This document shows positions 1 through 11,092 of a stretch of 64,000 nucleotides of DNA, in pieces. Each line of letters opens with the position of its first letter. Positions within the stretch are counted from its first letter, which is position 1. The stretch is from Closterium sp. Naga37s-1 (taxonomy: Eukaryota; Streptophyta; Zygnematophyceae; Desmidiales; Closteriaceae): contig CANJKZ010000010.1 in NCBI GenBank assembly GCA_947471745.1, positions 4,459,001 through 4,523,000 on the forward strand, in the 5' to 3' direction. The position numbers were made by a program, and so were the translations under genes. A model generated the notes under the pieces. The model ran no database searches and was not told where the DNA came from. It saw nothing but the letters and a program-made list of their open reading frames with translations.

Positions 1-84
1 CTCTCCCCCTCTCGCCCTCTCCCCCTCTCCCCCTCTCCCCATCTCCCCATCTCCCCACCTCCCCACCTCCCCCGTGCTTTGGCA

Positions 85-680
85 GGCATTGAGAGGAACA
101 TCACCTAGGCGGGGCACAAGGACTCGCACACAGTGAGAGAAGGCGCCACCATGCATCCGTATGATTCCTTCTCTCTCTTCCTCTCCCAACTCCTCATCTC
201 CCCATCGCTCCATCTCCCCCCTGTCCTGACAGGCATTGAGAGGAACGTCACGTGGGCGGGGCACAAGGACTCGCACACAGTGAGAGAAGGCGCCACCATG
301 CATCTCGTTGATTCCTTCCCCCTCTCCCCCTCTCCCCACCTCCCCTGACCTGGCAGGCATTGAGAGGAACATTACTTGGGCGGGGCACAAGGACTCGCAT
401 ACAGTGAGGGAGGGCGCCACCATGCATCCCCGCAACTCGTTTGCGGCGTATCTCGAAGTGGTGAAGCTGCAGAGCCAGCCCTGGACTGATGCTGAGGTGA
501 GTGAATAATAGGGCACACAGCCACACAGAACCGCTCAGTACCACACAGAACTGCACACAGCCGCACACAGCCAACCACACAGTCGCACACAGGGAGGGCG
601 CCACCATGCATCCCCGTAAATGGTTTGCTGCTTACCTTGAAGTGGTGAAGCTGCAGAGCCAGCCCTGGACTGATGCTGAG
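85..680 (+). repeat. Four tandem copies of a PHY-domain exon
   Basis: Copies of the exon beginning GIERNITWAGHKD lie at about 85-168, 232-316, 357-496 and 581-680. Copy 1 has a TAG replacing the Trp codon. Copies 1 and 2 break off after the MHP codons, copy 3 is complete from acceptor (cag) to donor (gtgagt), and copy 4 lacks the 5' part but keeps the 3' part and donor. The spacers are CT-rich, as in normal introns here. Confidence 0.85.
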
Positions 681-3600
681 GTGAGGAGAGATAGGGTTGA
701 GTAGAGAGGGCACAGAATCGCACACAGCCACAGACAGCCGCTCAGAACCGCACAAAACCGCACAGAACTGCACACATCTGCAGAAAGGAGACAGCACCAC
801 GATGCAACTCCCTGCGACTCCCTGCTCACCTCGCCCCCCTGCTGGTCCTCTTCCCCATCTCTTGGAACCTGCTGATACCCACCGCTGATGCTCTCCACCC
901 CTTGGAACCTCTTTCTTTACCCCTCAAACCCCTTCCCACTCATCCCTATCCAAGGTGGACGCCATGCAAGGGCTGCGCCTCATAGTGAAGGACTCGCTTC
1001 CCCACCCTGAGCCTCAAGACCTGAAGCTGAAGATCCAGGTGAGCGTGGGACTGGCTGTCTTTTAAGTCGTTGCTTTAGCCACCAACCAGGTCTCAAAATC
1101 ATTGTGCTGACACCACATACATGCATTCACTGGATGGTTGTGATGCTTGTGGTTAGGCTGTGCTGTGTGTAACTCCTCACCCCTCTGAACCTGACCAGAC
1201 CCAGCTGAACGCAGAGCGCTTGACCAGCCAGTCCCAGTTGACAGAGGTTGTCCGCACGCTGGAGTCCCAGCTCAAGTCGGCCCACACGCCCACCATCGGA
1301 CTGAACCACCCTTTTCCTCCTCTCTCCTCCTCTCTCCTCCTCTCCCCTCCCCTCCGTCTCCTCCTTGTCCCACCAGGCTCAGCTGAACGCGGAGCGTCTG
1401 ACCATCCAGTCGCAGCTCAACGAGGTCGCACGTACACTAGAAAGCCAGCTAGAATCCGCCCACACGCCCATCATCGGCATCAGCAGCGACGGCACCGTTA
1501 CCGAGTTCAACAGCAAGGCCGCCCACATCACCCTCTTGCTTGCCTCCTCCACCCTGCCTTGTGTCTCCCTACCTACCCCTCCTCTCCCCTCCTCTCCCCT
1601 CCTCTCCCCTCCTCTCCCCTCCTCTCCCCTCCTCTCCCCTCCTCTCCCCTCCTCTCCCCTCCTCTCCCCTCCTCTCCCCTCCTCTCCCCTCCTCTCCCCT
1701 CCTCTCCTGCTTTCGTTGCCTTTCCTTGACCCACCAGGCCCAGCTGAATGCAGAGCGGCTCACCATCCAGTCACAGCTCAAAGAGGTCGCCAAGACTCTA
1801 GAAAACCAGCTCGAATCCGCCCACACGCCCATCATCGGCATCAGCAGCGACGGCACCGTCACCGAGTTCAACAGCAAGGCCGCCCACATCACGCGGCGGG
1901 CCAAGAGCGAGGTTCTCGGGAGCAACTTCTTTGCGAGCGTGCTGGCTCCCGAGTCTCACGCGCACTTTGTGGCTGCTATTGAGGTGCTGGCGGAAGGGGA
2001 GGACGTTCAGCCGTTTGATGTGGCTCTGCTGGCGCGATCTGCTGATTCTGTTGATGCTGCCGCCGCTGCTGCTGCTGGAGCTGGGGGTGGTGGAGCAGGA
2101 GGAGGACGAAGGGGGGGAGGGGTGGTGGGGGAGTTGGATCGGCTGGTGCATGTGTTGGTGAGCGCGTATGGGCAGCACGACCGGCACGGCAACCTGATGA
2201 GCGTGCGGCTGATGGGGCAAGACATCACCGCGCTTAAAGTGCTGGCTGGGGAGGTGAGTAGGGGTGGATAGCACTCACACACAAAGGGCCATGGCAACCT
2301 GATGAGCGTGCGGCTGATGGGGCAAGACATCACCGCGCTTAAAGTGCTGGCTGGGGAGGTGAGTAGGGGTGGATAGCACTCACACACACAGGGCCATGGC
2401 AACCTGATGAGCGTGCGGCTGATGGGGCAAGACATCACCGCGCTTAAAGTGCTGGCTGGGGAGGTGAGTAGGGGTGGATAGCACTCACACAGACAGGGCC
2501 ATGGCAACCTGATGAGCGTGCGGCTGATGGGGCAAGACATCACCGCGCTTAAAGTGCTGGCTGGGGAGGTGAGTAAGGGGGCCGCATAACACACACAGAG
2601 ACAGGTAACACACACACCAGACACAGAGAGAGACCGGCACAGCAACCTGATGAGTGTGCGGCTGATGGGTCAAGACATCACTGCACTCAAAGTGCTGGCT
2701 GGGGAGGTGAGTAGGGGGGGGAGGCAAGGGGATGAAGCAGGGAGCGGGAGGGGGATGGGCATGTGATGGTGAGATAAAGTCAAAGGGACACACACGCACA
2801 GTGACAAAGGCACACACGCACAGTGACAGAGGCACACACGCACAGAGGCAGCAACCGGCGGCAGGGTGTGCGAGTCATGGGGCATCACGTCACCTCGCTC
2901 AATGTGCTGGCAGGGGAGGTGAGTAAGGCACAGAGGGGCTGATGGGGCATCACGCCACCGCGCTCAATGTGCTGGCAGGGGAGGTGAGAGAAGGGGGAGG
3001 GGAAAGGGAGGAGGGACACATAAAGAGACACACAGGTGAGCATACACACACCGACAGCAGACACACTGAGGTTACTTCCAAGGCAACCTCTTAGGCCCGG
3101 GCAGCTGTGGACCAATCGAATCATTCCTCTCCTTCCCCTTTTCTCCCCTATCCCTCCCCCTCCCCCTCCCCCTCCCCCTCCCCCTCCCCCTCCCCCTCCC
3201 CCTCCCCCTCCCCCTCCCCCTCCCCCTCCCCCTCCCCCTCCCCCTCCCCCTCCTCCTCCCCCTCCTTGCCCCTCTCTTCAGTACAAGATGCCCGAAGCGG
3301 AGGCTCGGGCAGCTGTGGACCAATCAGATCTCTTGGTTTTCACGGTGGACGAGTGCGGGCGGGTGACCGAATGGAATGCTGCCATGGAGCAGACCAGCGG
3401 GCTGCCCCGAGAAAAAGTTGTGGGGAGGCGACTTGTGGGGGAGGTGCTTAGCAGCAATCCCATGCTGCTCATTCCGGACCAGGTGAGAAACGGTGCTGCT
3501 GATTCCGACCAGGTGAGAAACGGTGCTGCTGATTCCGAGCAGGCGAACAATAGTGGTTGTTGTTCATTCCCGACCAGGTGAGAAGCGGTGCTGTTGGTTC

Positions 3601-6600
3601 CGACCAGGTGATTAACAATGTCTGTGGCTTGTGGGGGAGGTGGCTTGTGGGGGAGGTGCTTAGCAGCAACCCCATGCTGCTCATTCCTGACCAGGAATGT
3701 GGCTTGTGGGGCGTTTACGGGGAGGCAGCTTGTGGGGGAGGTGGCTTGTGGGGGAAGGTGGCTTTTGGGGGAGGTGGCTAGTGGGGGAGGTGGCTTGTGG
3801 GGGAAGGTGGCTTGTGGGATTAGTAGGTGCTGAGCAGCAATCCGATGCTGCTCATTCCGGACCATGTAAAGTTCATTTTGAGGCGCCTCAAAATCCGTGT
3901 GTAGTGAGGTGCATTTTGAGGCGCCTCAAAAAGCAGCAATCCGATGCTGCTCATTCCGGACCAGGTAAAGACTGGTGCTTGTGGCTCGCTCGCTGGGGGA
4001 GGTGGCTTGTGGGGGAAGGTGGCTTTTGGGGGAGGTGGCTAGTGGGGGAGGTGGCTTGTGGGGGAAGGTGGCTTGTGGGATTAGTAGGTGCTGAGCAGCA
4101 ATCCGATGCTGCTCATTCCGGACCATGTAAAGTTCATTTTGAGGCGCCTCAAAATCCGTGTGTAGTGAGGTGCATTTTGAGGCGCCTCAAAAAGCAGCAA
4201 TCCGATGCTGCTCATTCCGGACCAGGTAAAGACTGGTGCTTGTGGCTCGCTCGCTGGGGGAGGTGGCTTGTGGGGGAAGGTGGCTTGTGGACAGGCGACT
4301 TGTGGGGGAGGTGCTTAGCAGAAATCCCATGCTGCTGTTTCCCGACCAGGTGAAGAACGGTGCTTGTGGTTTGTGGGGGAGGTGGCTTGTGGGGGAGTTG
4401 GTGTTGCTACGTAATAAGTGAACCTGGATGGGCAGGACACGAGAAACCACGAGCTGCGGCTCACTTCCTTCCACATCATCCAACATCACCCCACATCACC
4501 CCACATCACCCCACATCACCCCTGCTCACCCCACATCACCCCTGGTCACCCCACATCACCACACATCACCCCACGCACATCACCCCTCATCACCCCACAT
4601 CACCCCACCCCGTTTCCATTCACTCCTACAGGACAATCTGGTGACGTTTGAGATCTCCCTGTGGCTCTGAACGGGCGGGACACGAGGAACTACGAGCTAC
4701 AACCCCAGCTCACTCCCCTCAACATCACCCCATCCCCCCTTCCCCGCAACCCCCTTCACCACCTTCACTCCTGCAGGACAATATGGTAATGTTTGAGATC
4801 GCTCTGTGCCAAGCACTAAATGGGCGGGACACGAGGAACTACGAGCTACAACCCCAGCTCACTCCCCTCACATCACCCCCACATCACTCCCCCACCCATC
4901 CTCCCCTCCCGTGCAGGATAACTTGGTAATGTTTGAGATCGCCCTCTGTCAGGCTCTCAATGGGAGGGACACGAGGAACCACGAGCTGCAGCTCAAGACG
5001 TGGGATGGCCGCCCCATGGACACTCTCCTGCACATCATCAGCAGGTGCAGTGCGGTGCAATGGAGTTGAGGCAGGGTACAGTGGGCTGCAAAGTGGTCCA
5101 GTGCGGTTCTGCGTTGTGATGTGAATGTGGTGGTTTAGAGTGCAATGCTGTCATCAACGCAATGCATTGCAGTGGATTGCGGTGGATTGCGGTGTATTGT
5201 GGTGCAGTGTGGTGGAGCAGAGTCTGTGCTGTGGTGTTGGAGGGCAGCGGAGAGGTGACCACGCGAGCCAACTTCCTTCTTCCTCCCTCCCTTCATCTGC
5301 CCGTAAATGCATTCGTATCCCCATAACAGGCGCTCCCCCACAGGCGAGCCGGTGGGAGCGACGTGCTTCATGCAAGACGTGGTGGAGAGGAGGGCAGCAG
5401 AGAGCCGATCCTGTGCTGTTCCTCCCTCCCTCCCACTTGATCCCCATCCAACCACGTGCTTTCAGGCGCTCCCCCACGGGCGAGCCGGTGGGAGCGACGT
5501 GCTTCATGCAAGACGTGGTGGAGAGGAGGGCAGCAGAGAGCCGATCCTGTGCTGTTCCTCCCTCCCTCCCACTTGATCCCCATCCAACCACGTGCTTTGA
5601 GGCGCTCCCCCACGGGCGAGCCGGTGGGAGCGACGTGCTTCATGCAAGACGTGGTGGAGAGGAGGGCAGCAGAGAGCCGATCCTGTGCTGTTCCTCCCTC
5701 CCTCCCACTTGATCCCCATCCAACCACGTGCTTTGAGGCGCTCCCCCACGGGCGAGCCGGTGGGAGCGACGTGCTTCATGCAAGACGTGGTGGAGAGGAG
5801 GGCAGCAGAGAGCCGATCCTGTGCTGTTCCTCCCTCCCTCCCACTTGATCCCCATCCAACCACGTGCTTTCAGGCGCTCCCCCACGGGCGAGCCGGTGGG
5901 AGCGACGTGCTTCATGCAAGACGTGGTAGAGAGGAGGGCAGCAGAGAATGCATCGGCTATGAAGATGGTGGCAGAGGCGGCCAGCCAGGCCAAGACCATG
6001 CAGCTGGCATGCTTGTGCCACGAGGTATGCAGAGGGGTTGAGTGCGGTGAGGAGGTGTGGCATGTGGTAATAGTGGTTCATTGATGGGTTGAGTGCGGTG
6101 AAGGCAGGTCAAAACTTGGGGGATGACGTGGGCAGCAGAGAATGCATCGGCAATGAAGATGGTGGCAGAGGCGGCGAGTCAGGCCAAAACCATGCAGCTG
6201 GCATGCTTGTGCCACGAGGTATGCAGAGGGGTTGAGTGCGGTGAGGAGGTGTGCTGTGCGTTGAAATGAGGTGCTGGGTGTGTTGAGTGAATGCATCTGC
6301 AATGAAGATGGTGGCTGGCAGAGGCCGCAGGCCAGGCAAAGGCCATGCAGCTGGCATGCCTGTCCCCCATGCATCCTTGCCCTCCACCCCTCTACCCTTC
6401 CTGCATCCCCGCATGCACACCCCATGCATGCCACGCCTAATCTGTGACGTTACCCCACATCCCCCACATGTAATCCCCCACCGTCAGGTCCTCAACCCTC
6501 TGAACGGCATCCTCTCCTCCATCAGCTTCATGGAGGGCACAGAGATGTCGTCGGATCAGAGATATTCATCTGCTTCACCCCATTGGCCCTGTGCCCAGTG

Positions 6601-9600
6601 CCCCAATGCGTCTCTCTCCCCACCCACCCCACCCTTCCCTGCCTGCATCCCCTCCCCCCGCATCATCACCCCGCATCAGATCCGCAACCCACTGAACGGC
6701 ATCCTCTCATCCATCAGCTTCATGGAGGGCACAGAGATGTCATCCGACCAGCGGGACCTGCTGCACGCCACCTCGGCGTGCGGGTACGTATGTGTGTCTT
6801 CTTTGTCCGTCCGCTCTTCTCTTGAGGCGTCTCAGTAAACAGCTTCATGGAGGGCACAGAGATGTCATCCGACCAGTGGGACCTGCTTCACGCCACCAGC
6901 GCATGCGGGTATGTACATGTGTCACTCTGCTCTGCCATCCAATCCAGCACCGTGATTCACCCCCTTTCACCGCTCTTCATCTGCCCTTACCCTTGTTCAC
7001 CCCTGGTCACCCCTCCATATCGCCCTCAACAGCAAGTATCTACGGCGAGTGGTGGATAATGTGTTGGATCTGAGCAAACTCGAGGAGGGGAAGCTGGAGG
7101 TGGAGAGCCGGCTAGCACCATGAGGAGTCACCTGCTGACACTGTGATTCACCCCTTGTCACCCCTCTACATCCCTCCTCACCCCCCTGTCACTTTACAGC
7201 AAGTACCTGCGGAGGGTGGTGGACAATGTGTTGGATCTGAGCAAGCTCGAGAAGGGGAAGCTGGAGGTGGAGAGCCGGCTAGCACCGTGTTTCAGCTGCT
7301 GTCACCGTAATTCACCCCTTGTCACCCCTCTGCATCCCATATCACCATTGTGTACTGTTCTACCCACCAGGAAGTATCTGCGGAGGGTCGTGGACAATGT
7401 ATTGGATCTGAGCAAGCTAGAGGAGGGCAAGCTGGAGGTGGAGAGCGAACCGTTTGAGCTCATTCACGTGGTGGACGCCGTGATTGCACAGGTGAGTCCC
7501 TCCCTCCCCACATTTTTTTGGTGGGTGGGTCGAATTTCACCTCTTTCCCTAGCTGTGTAACCCCCATCATGCAAGCTGGAGGTGGAGAGCGAGCCGTTTG
7601 AGCTCATACACGTGGTGGATGCTGTGATTGCACAGGTGAGTTCCATCCCTTCCCTTCCACGTGACAGTCTCACAGGACAGGTAGGTGGGTGAGTCAGTTC
7701 GGATCCCACCTCTCCCCTTGGCCATGTAGCTCCCTCCCATGCAAGCTGGAGGTGGAGAGCGAACCGTTTGAGCTCATACACGTGGTGGATGCTGTGATTG
7801 CACAGGTGGTGGGATGGAGGGAGGCATGAGAATGCGGGCGACGACAAGGGTCTGCAGGTGTTCTTCTCGGTGAAGCCACAGTGTGCCAACTGTAACGGTC
7901 GGTGCTCCCTCCTCCCCCTGGCCTTCCCCTCTCCCCTCCCCCCTTCTCTCCCCAGGAACATGAGAATGCGGGCAACGACAAGGGCCTGCAGGTGTTTTGC
8001 TCGGTGAAGCCGCAGTGTGCCGATGTGATTGTAAAGGGCGACAAGCAGCGCGTGCAGCAGATCGTTGCAAACTTCCTGTCCCTTTCCCGCTACCCTACAC
8101 CTTCTCCTCCTCAACTCCCCTCCCTTCTCCCCTCCCGCTGTTCGCGCGTCCCCTGTTCTTCTCCCACCTTTCCGGCCCGTTTTACCCACGCCAGGAGCAT
8201 GAGAATGCGGGTGACAAGGGCTTACAAGTCTTCTGCTCAGTTGAACCTCAATGCGCCGACGTGATTGTAAAGGGCGACAAGCACCGCGTGCAGCAGATCG
8301 TCGCAAACTTCTTCCGTAACGCAGTGGAGTAGACCCAGCAAGGCTGGATCGAGGTGCAGCTCTATAAAGCATCCGGCGAAGCGGCTTCTAAGGAGTACGG
8401 AAGAGACGCGCTGGCCGGAAGGCTCGTGCCCGGCCAGCAGACTGGGCAGCGGACCGGGCAGGGCCGAAACGTTTCGGCTGACGGGGAGGAGATTTTTCCG
8501 TTCGTCTTTTGTGTGGCGGATTCAGGCCCGGGGTTGAGTGAGGAGCAGCGGCAACATGTGTTTTCGGGCATGGATCCTAGCTTGGCACCAGCCATCTCCA
8601 GTGGTGCTTCTGACACTGAATCGCGGTGAGTAGGGCTGCTACTACTCCCGACGCTGGTGGGAGGTGGGTGCTGGGTTGTGAGCCTGAGCCTCATAGTAAG
8701 CCAGCAGGGTGGGGCCTGAGCCTCATAGTAAGCCAGCAGGGTGGGGCCTGAGCCTCATAGTAAGCCAGCAGGGTGGGGCCTGAGCCTCATAGTAAGCCAG
8801 CAGGGTGGGGCCTGAGCCTCATAGTAAGCCAGCAGGGTGGGGCCTGAGCCTCATAGTAAGCCAGAAGCTCGCCTCGCTGATGAACGGCACTCTCTCTTGC
8901 GACTCTGCCATTCCCCCCCCTCCAAATGCTCCTCCTTCCTTCTGTTGTGTGACTTTCCCTCCCCTTTTCCATCTGCCCCTCTTTCCCAGCAGCTCCTCTG
9001 CCCCAGCAGGATCAGGCCTGGGGCTTATCGTAATTCAGAAGCTCGCCTCTCTCATGCACGGCACTCTCTCCTGCCACTCCGCCCCCTTCCAACGCCCCTC
9101 CTTCCATCTTTACATGCCCTGCCCCTGATCCCCTCTCTTCTCTCGCCCCTTTCCGCCCTCTTCCCAGCAGCTCCTCTGCCCCAGCAGGATCAGGCCTGGG
9201 GCTTATCGTAAGTCAGAAGCTCGCCTCACTCATGCACGGCACTCTCTCCTGCGACTCTACCCTCTCGCAAGGCTCCTCCTTCCGCCTCTCCCTCTCGCTC
9301 CCCTTCGCCGGCCGTTCCAATCACGCCGACCCTGCTGACGCTGGCGCTGACATGGCGGCGGGCCATGCCAGCCTGGCGCCAGGTGGCATGATGAGCTGTT
9401 ACTTGAGCAACCGGGTGAAAGGGGTGGTGTATTCGTCGGTGGGGGTGTGGAGTAGTGCTGAGGAGATAGCAGCTGCACCAGTTGTACCTCCCTCTCTCTC
9501 CAGAAGCCTCCCTGCTTCTCTGTCTGCCCCAACTGGCATGGCTGCTGGTGCTGCTGCTGCAGGGAGGGTGCAGACTGGACCAGGCTTATCTGGAGCAGGC

Positions 9601-10401
9601 TTATCTGGAGGAGCACATGTGACAGCTGGAATGGCAGGCATGACCCTTACTGGAGCACCCTCTCGTGGTCTTGCCCCTGGGGCTGCTGCTGGTGCTGCTG
9701 GTGCCACTGCTGGTGCCACTGCTGGTGCTGCTGGTGCAAATACCGCCAGTCCTTTCACCAGCACAACTACCTATGGCGATGACTCTCTCACAGCTGCTGC
9801 TGCTGCTGTCTCTGGGACCACCGGTTCTGCTTCATTTGCTTCTGCTGGTGCTCCTGCTGGTGCTCCTGCTGCTGCTGCTGCTGCGGCAGCTGCTGCTATT
9901 CCGAGTTATAATGGTAACGGGGCGGTCACGGCACAAGTGGGCGGAGGAGCAGGAGGACCTGGAGGAGGAAATGACAGTCGGGTGTTTTCGAGGTTGGAAA
10001 GCCATGGTTCGGAAGAGGGCTCGGCACATGCGGCAGCGGAGGATGCTGACGTGGACGCTGCTGCGCTGGCGGCAATCGTTGAGCTGGAGGCTGCATATGG
10101 TGGTCGGGTAATGGTGCAGGTGTTACGAGAGGTGGTGGATTTCCGGGAAGTTGCGGTCTTGGTGGAAGTGGGTGTGATGAAGGAAATGGGTGACAATGGA
10201 GGCGTGGAAAATAAAGATGGGACTGCGGGAAGCAACGAGATGGCTATTGTGAGTACGCAGCAATGGGGCTCAGCGCTGAGACTTGGGCCATTGGCTGATG
10301 CGTTGCGCAGTGCAACGAAAGCGGCGGTTGTAGCGGCCAACCGGACGCTTGTAGCAGCACAAGCTCGAGGCGGAGGAGTTCACGGGCATGTGGTGTGCTA
10401 A
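357..10401 (+). CDS. PHY: Phytochrome-type sensor histidine kinase, 3' part (5' end outside window)
   Basis: Red/far-red photoreceptor kinase; the window begins inside the PHY domain, so the PAS-GAF bilin pocket is not visible. A frame-consistent exon path is 357-496 and 955-1038 (PHY, with MHPRNSFAAYLEVVK), 1738-2253 (PAS1), 3282-3482 and 4917-5044 (PAS2, with EWNAAMEQTSG), 5874-6024, 6680-6783, 7371-7491, 8195-8625 and 9188-10401. Joining 6024 to 6680 creates CHEIRNPLNGI, a canonical H-box whose histidine is usually lost in land-plant phytochromes. An N-box (NFFRNAVE), a G1 box (DSGPG) and GSGLGL follow. An in-frame TAG at about 8330-8332, just after the N-box, interrupts the ATPase domain. 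The best donor after 8625 leaves phase 2 while the last acceptor needs phase 1, so that join is unresolved. The last exon adds some 340 residues of Ala/Gly-rich tail with no receiver domain. Family call is firm; functionality is doubtful. Confidence 0.82.
1199..1737 (+). repeat. Decoy copies of the PAS1 exon plus CT-rich microsatellite
   Basis: Two incomplete copies of the PAS1 exon start (QLNAERLT..QSQL) sit at about 1199-1302 and 1377-1530, each behind a cag acceptor but without a good donor. The complete exon follows at 1738. Between the second copy and the real exon, 1580-1708 is a near-perfect 10-bp repeat of cctctcccct type, which would act as an extreme polypyrimidine tract. Confidence 0.8.
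2254..2983 (+). repeat. 105-bp tandem array of PAS1 exon end plus donor site
   Basis: The last 20 or so codons of the PAS1 exon (LMSVRLMGQDITALKVLAGE) plus the gtgagt donor recur. Exon ends fall at 2253, 2358, 2463 and 2568, a perfect 105-bp period, then at 2706, 2918 and 2983 with growing divergence. Seven potential 5' splice sites therefore follow the same peptide. Spacers are CA/GT-rich. Confidence 0.85.
3152..3265 (+). repeat. (CCCCTC)n microsatellite
   Basis: A nearly pure cccctc hexamer array, about 19 units, directly upstream of the PAS2 exon acceptor at 3281/3282. A short partial copy of that exon's text (gggcagctgtggaccaatc) precedes it at about 3093-3116. Confidence 0.9.
3483..4420 (+). 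repeat. Degenerate PAS2 exon-end repeats with a 261-bp duplication
   Basis: The exon end encoding LSSNPMLLIPDQ plus donor-like gtgaga or gtaaag is repeated many times. A 261-bp block (about 3733-3993) is repeated almost perfectly at about 3994-4254. Each block carries two copies of the palindrome TTTTGAGGCGCCTCAAAA. The rest is a G-rich motif, ggtggcttgtgggggag, itself derived from the exon text. Confidence 0.8.
3875..3931. repeat. Paired perfect palindromes, TTTTGAGGCGCCTCAAAA
   Basis: A 20-bp perfect palindrome at 3875-3894 and an 18-bp perfect palindrome at 3914-3931, 19 bp apart; the pair recurs 261 bp downstream at about 4136-4192. Related palindromes occur elsewhere in the window (see 11724-11741). 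They could extrude as hairpins or be sites for a dimeric protein; neither is shown. Confidence 0.85.
4421..4916 (+). repeat. Decoy copies of the PAS2 C-terminal exon
   Basis: Before the exon at 4917-5044 (DNLVMFEIALCQALNGRDTR) there are partial copies at about 4421-4468, 4631-4712 and 4778-4858. The 4631 copy has a deletion that puts TGA in frame. The 4778 copy is intact but ends without a GT donor. Spacers are catcacccca-type short repeats. Confidence 0.8.
5330..5873 (+). repeat. 136-bp tandem array of exon 5' end, four units
   Basis: Units start at 5330, 5466, 5602 and 5738, with the real exon at 5874, an exact 136-bp period. Each unit holds an acceptor, the 25 or so codons RSPTGEPVGATCFMQDVVER, and a CT-rich spacer. 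None of the four has a GT donor; only the last copy runs on into the H-box exon. Two units have cag changed to gag at the acceptor. Confidence 0.88.
6025..6679 (+). repeat. Extra copies of the exon edges around the H-box intron
   Basis: Two more copies of the upstream exon end (MKMVAEAASQAKTMQLACL) lie at about 6131-6219, with a gtatgc donor, and 6290-6360, degenerate. One extra copy of the downstream exon start (NPLNGILSSISFMEGTEMSS) lies at about 6487-6560, ahead of the complete one at 6680-6783. A further partial copy is at about 6840-6912. Confidence 0.8.
7033..8194 (+). repeat. Repeated kinase-domain exon copies
   Basis: The exon KYLRRVVDNVLDLSKLEEGK occurs at 7033, 7200 and 7371, all behind acceptors; only the third runs to a donor at 7492. 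Its 3' end (EPFELIHVVDAVIAQ) recurs at about 7574-7635 and 7744-7805. The following exon start (HENAGDKGLQVFCS) appears at about 7826, 7952 and 8195. Confidence 0.8.
8683..9187 (+). repeat. 32-bp minisatellite and G2-box decoy exons
   Basis: From about 8683 to 8866 a 32-bp unit (cctgagcctcatagtaagcc plus 12 bp) repeats nearly six times; it is the start of the exon encoding GLSLIVSQKLASLM. The whole exon start recurs around 8843-8911, 9009-9080 and finally 9188, where it opens into the terminal exon. Confidence 0.82.
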
Positions 10402-11092
10402 GGATTCTTCGCTATGTATCATGTATAGGGCTAGTAGTTGTTTCTCTAGTCGTATGTGTTTTCTTTCTTTTGTGCATGTAACTTTGCCCACTTTGTTTGG
10501 TGTTTGTTCTTATGAAGTCGTCTACTGACGCGTAATGTGACTTCGCGTTGACGTGTCATTTGACGCCTTGCCTTCTGCCACGTGTTCCTCAGACCCATCC
10601 ATGGAACAGCCAGTGTTAGTTCGTTCATCGTCCAGTGCGGTTCAGTAAGTTTCAACACGGTAGAAAACTAGTCTCATGCCGTACTGCCTTTGACCGTATT
10701 GCAACGAACTAAACCGTGCTGGGGATCACATCCGCAATGCGTTGATGTCATCCTAGAGACTTCCCCGAGCGTCGTGTCAACACCAATCAGATCAGCCCAT
10801 ACCCCCTCACTTCCACGCTCCCCCATTCCGCTTCCCGCCCCTGCCCCCTTCCTCCCATCTGGATTTCCGCCAGTAATTTTCCGCCCGTGCACATCTGGCC
10901 GCGCTTTCCCCCCATCTCCCTCGCAAGGCCGATTTCCCCGCAGGCCCGCCTGAAGGGTTTTGGCTCCTACGATTATTTCTACTTACCTAGTTATTTCTTC
11001 TAGGTTTCTGTTGCTTGTTCAGCGTCGTTCTGCCTGACGCACATTTTTTTCTCCGTACGATCCGCCGCATCCGTCGGGTCCAGGCTTCCGCC
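10402..11092 (+). other. Intergenic: phytochrome 3' flank and PSRP5 promoter/5' UTR
   Basis: No coding signal was recognised. T-rich downstream of the phytochrome stop, then CT-rich towards the PSRP5 start codon at 11093. The junction between the two transcription units cannot be placed from sequence alone. Confidence 0.5.

Noticed and set aside
1160-1729. Pro/Ser-rich frames across the CT repeats
   Set aside because: They read through intron pyrimidine microsatellites; the PAS exon pieces inside them are decoys of the phytochrome.
3036-3581. Open frame with long poly-Pro/Ser-Pro stretch
   Set aside because: The Pro run is the (CCCCTC)n microsatellite in an intron; only 3282-3482 is exon.
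5330-5873. Regular 136-bp repeats resembling an array such as CRISPR
   Set aside because: Units are far too long, the spacers are themselves identical, and each unit is an exon start with an acceptor.
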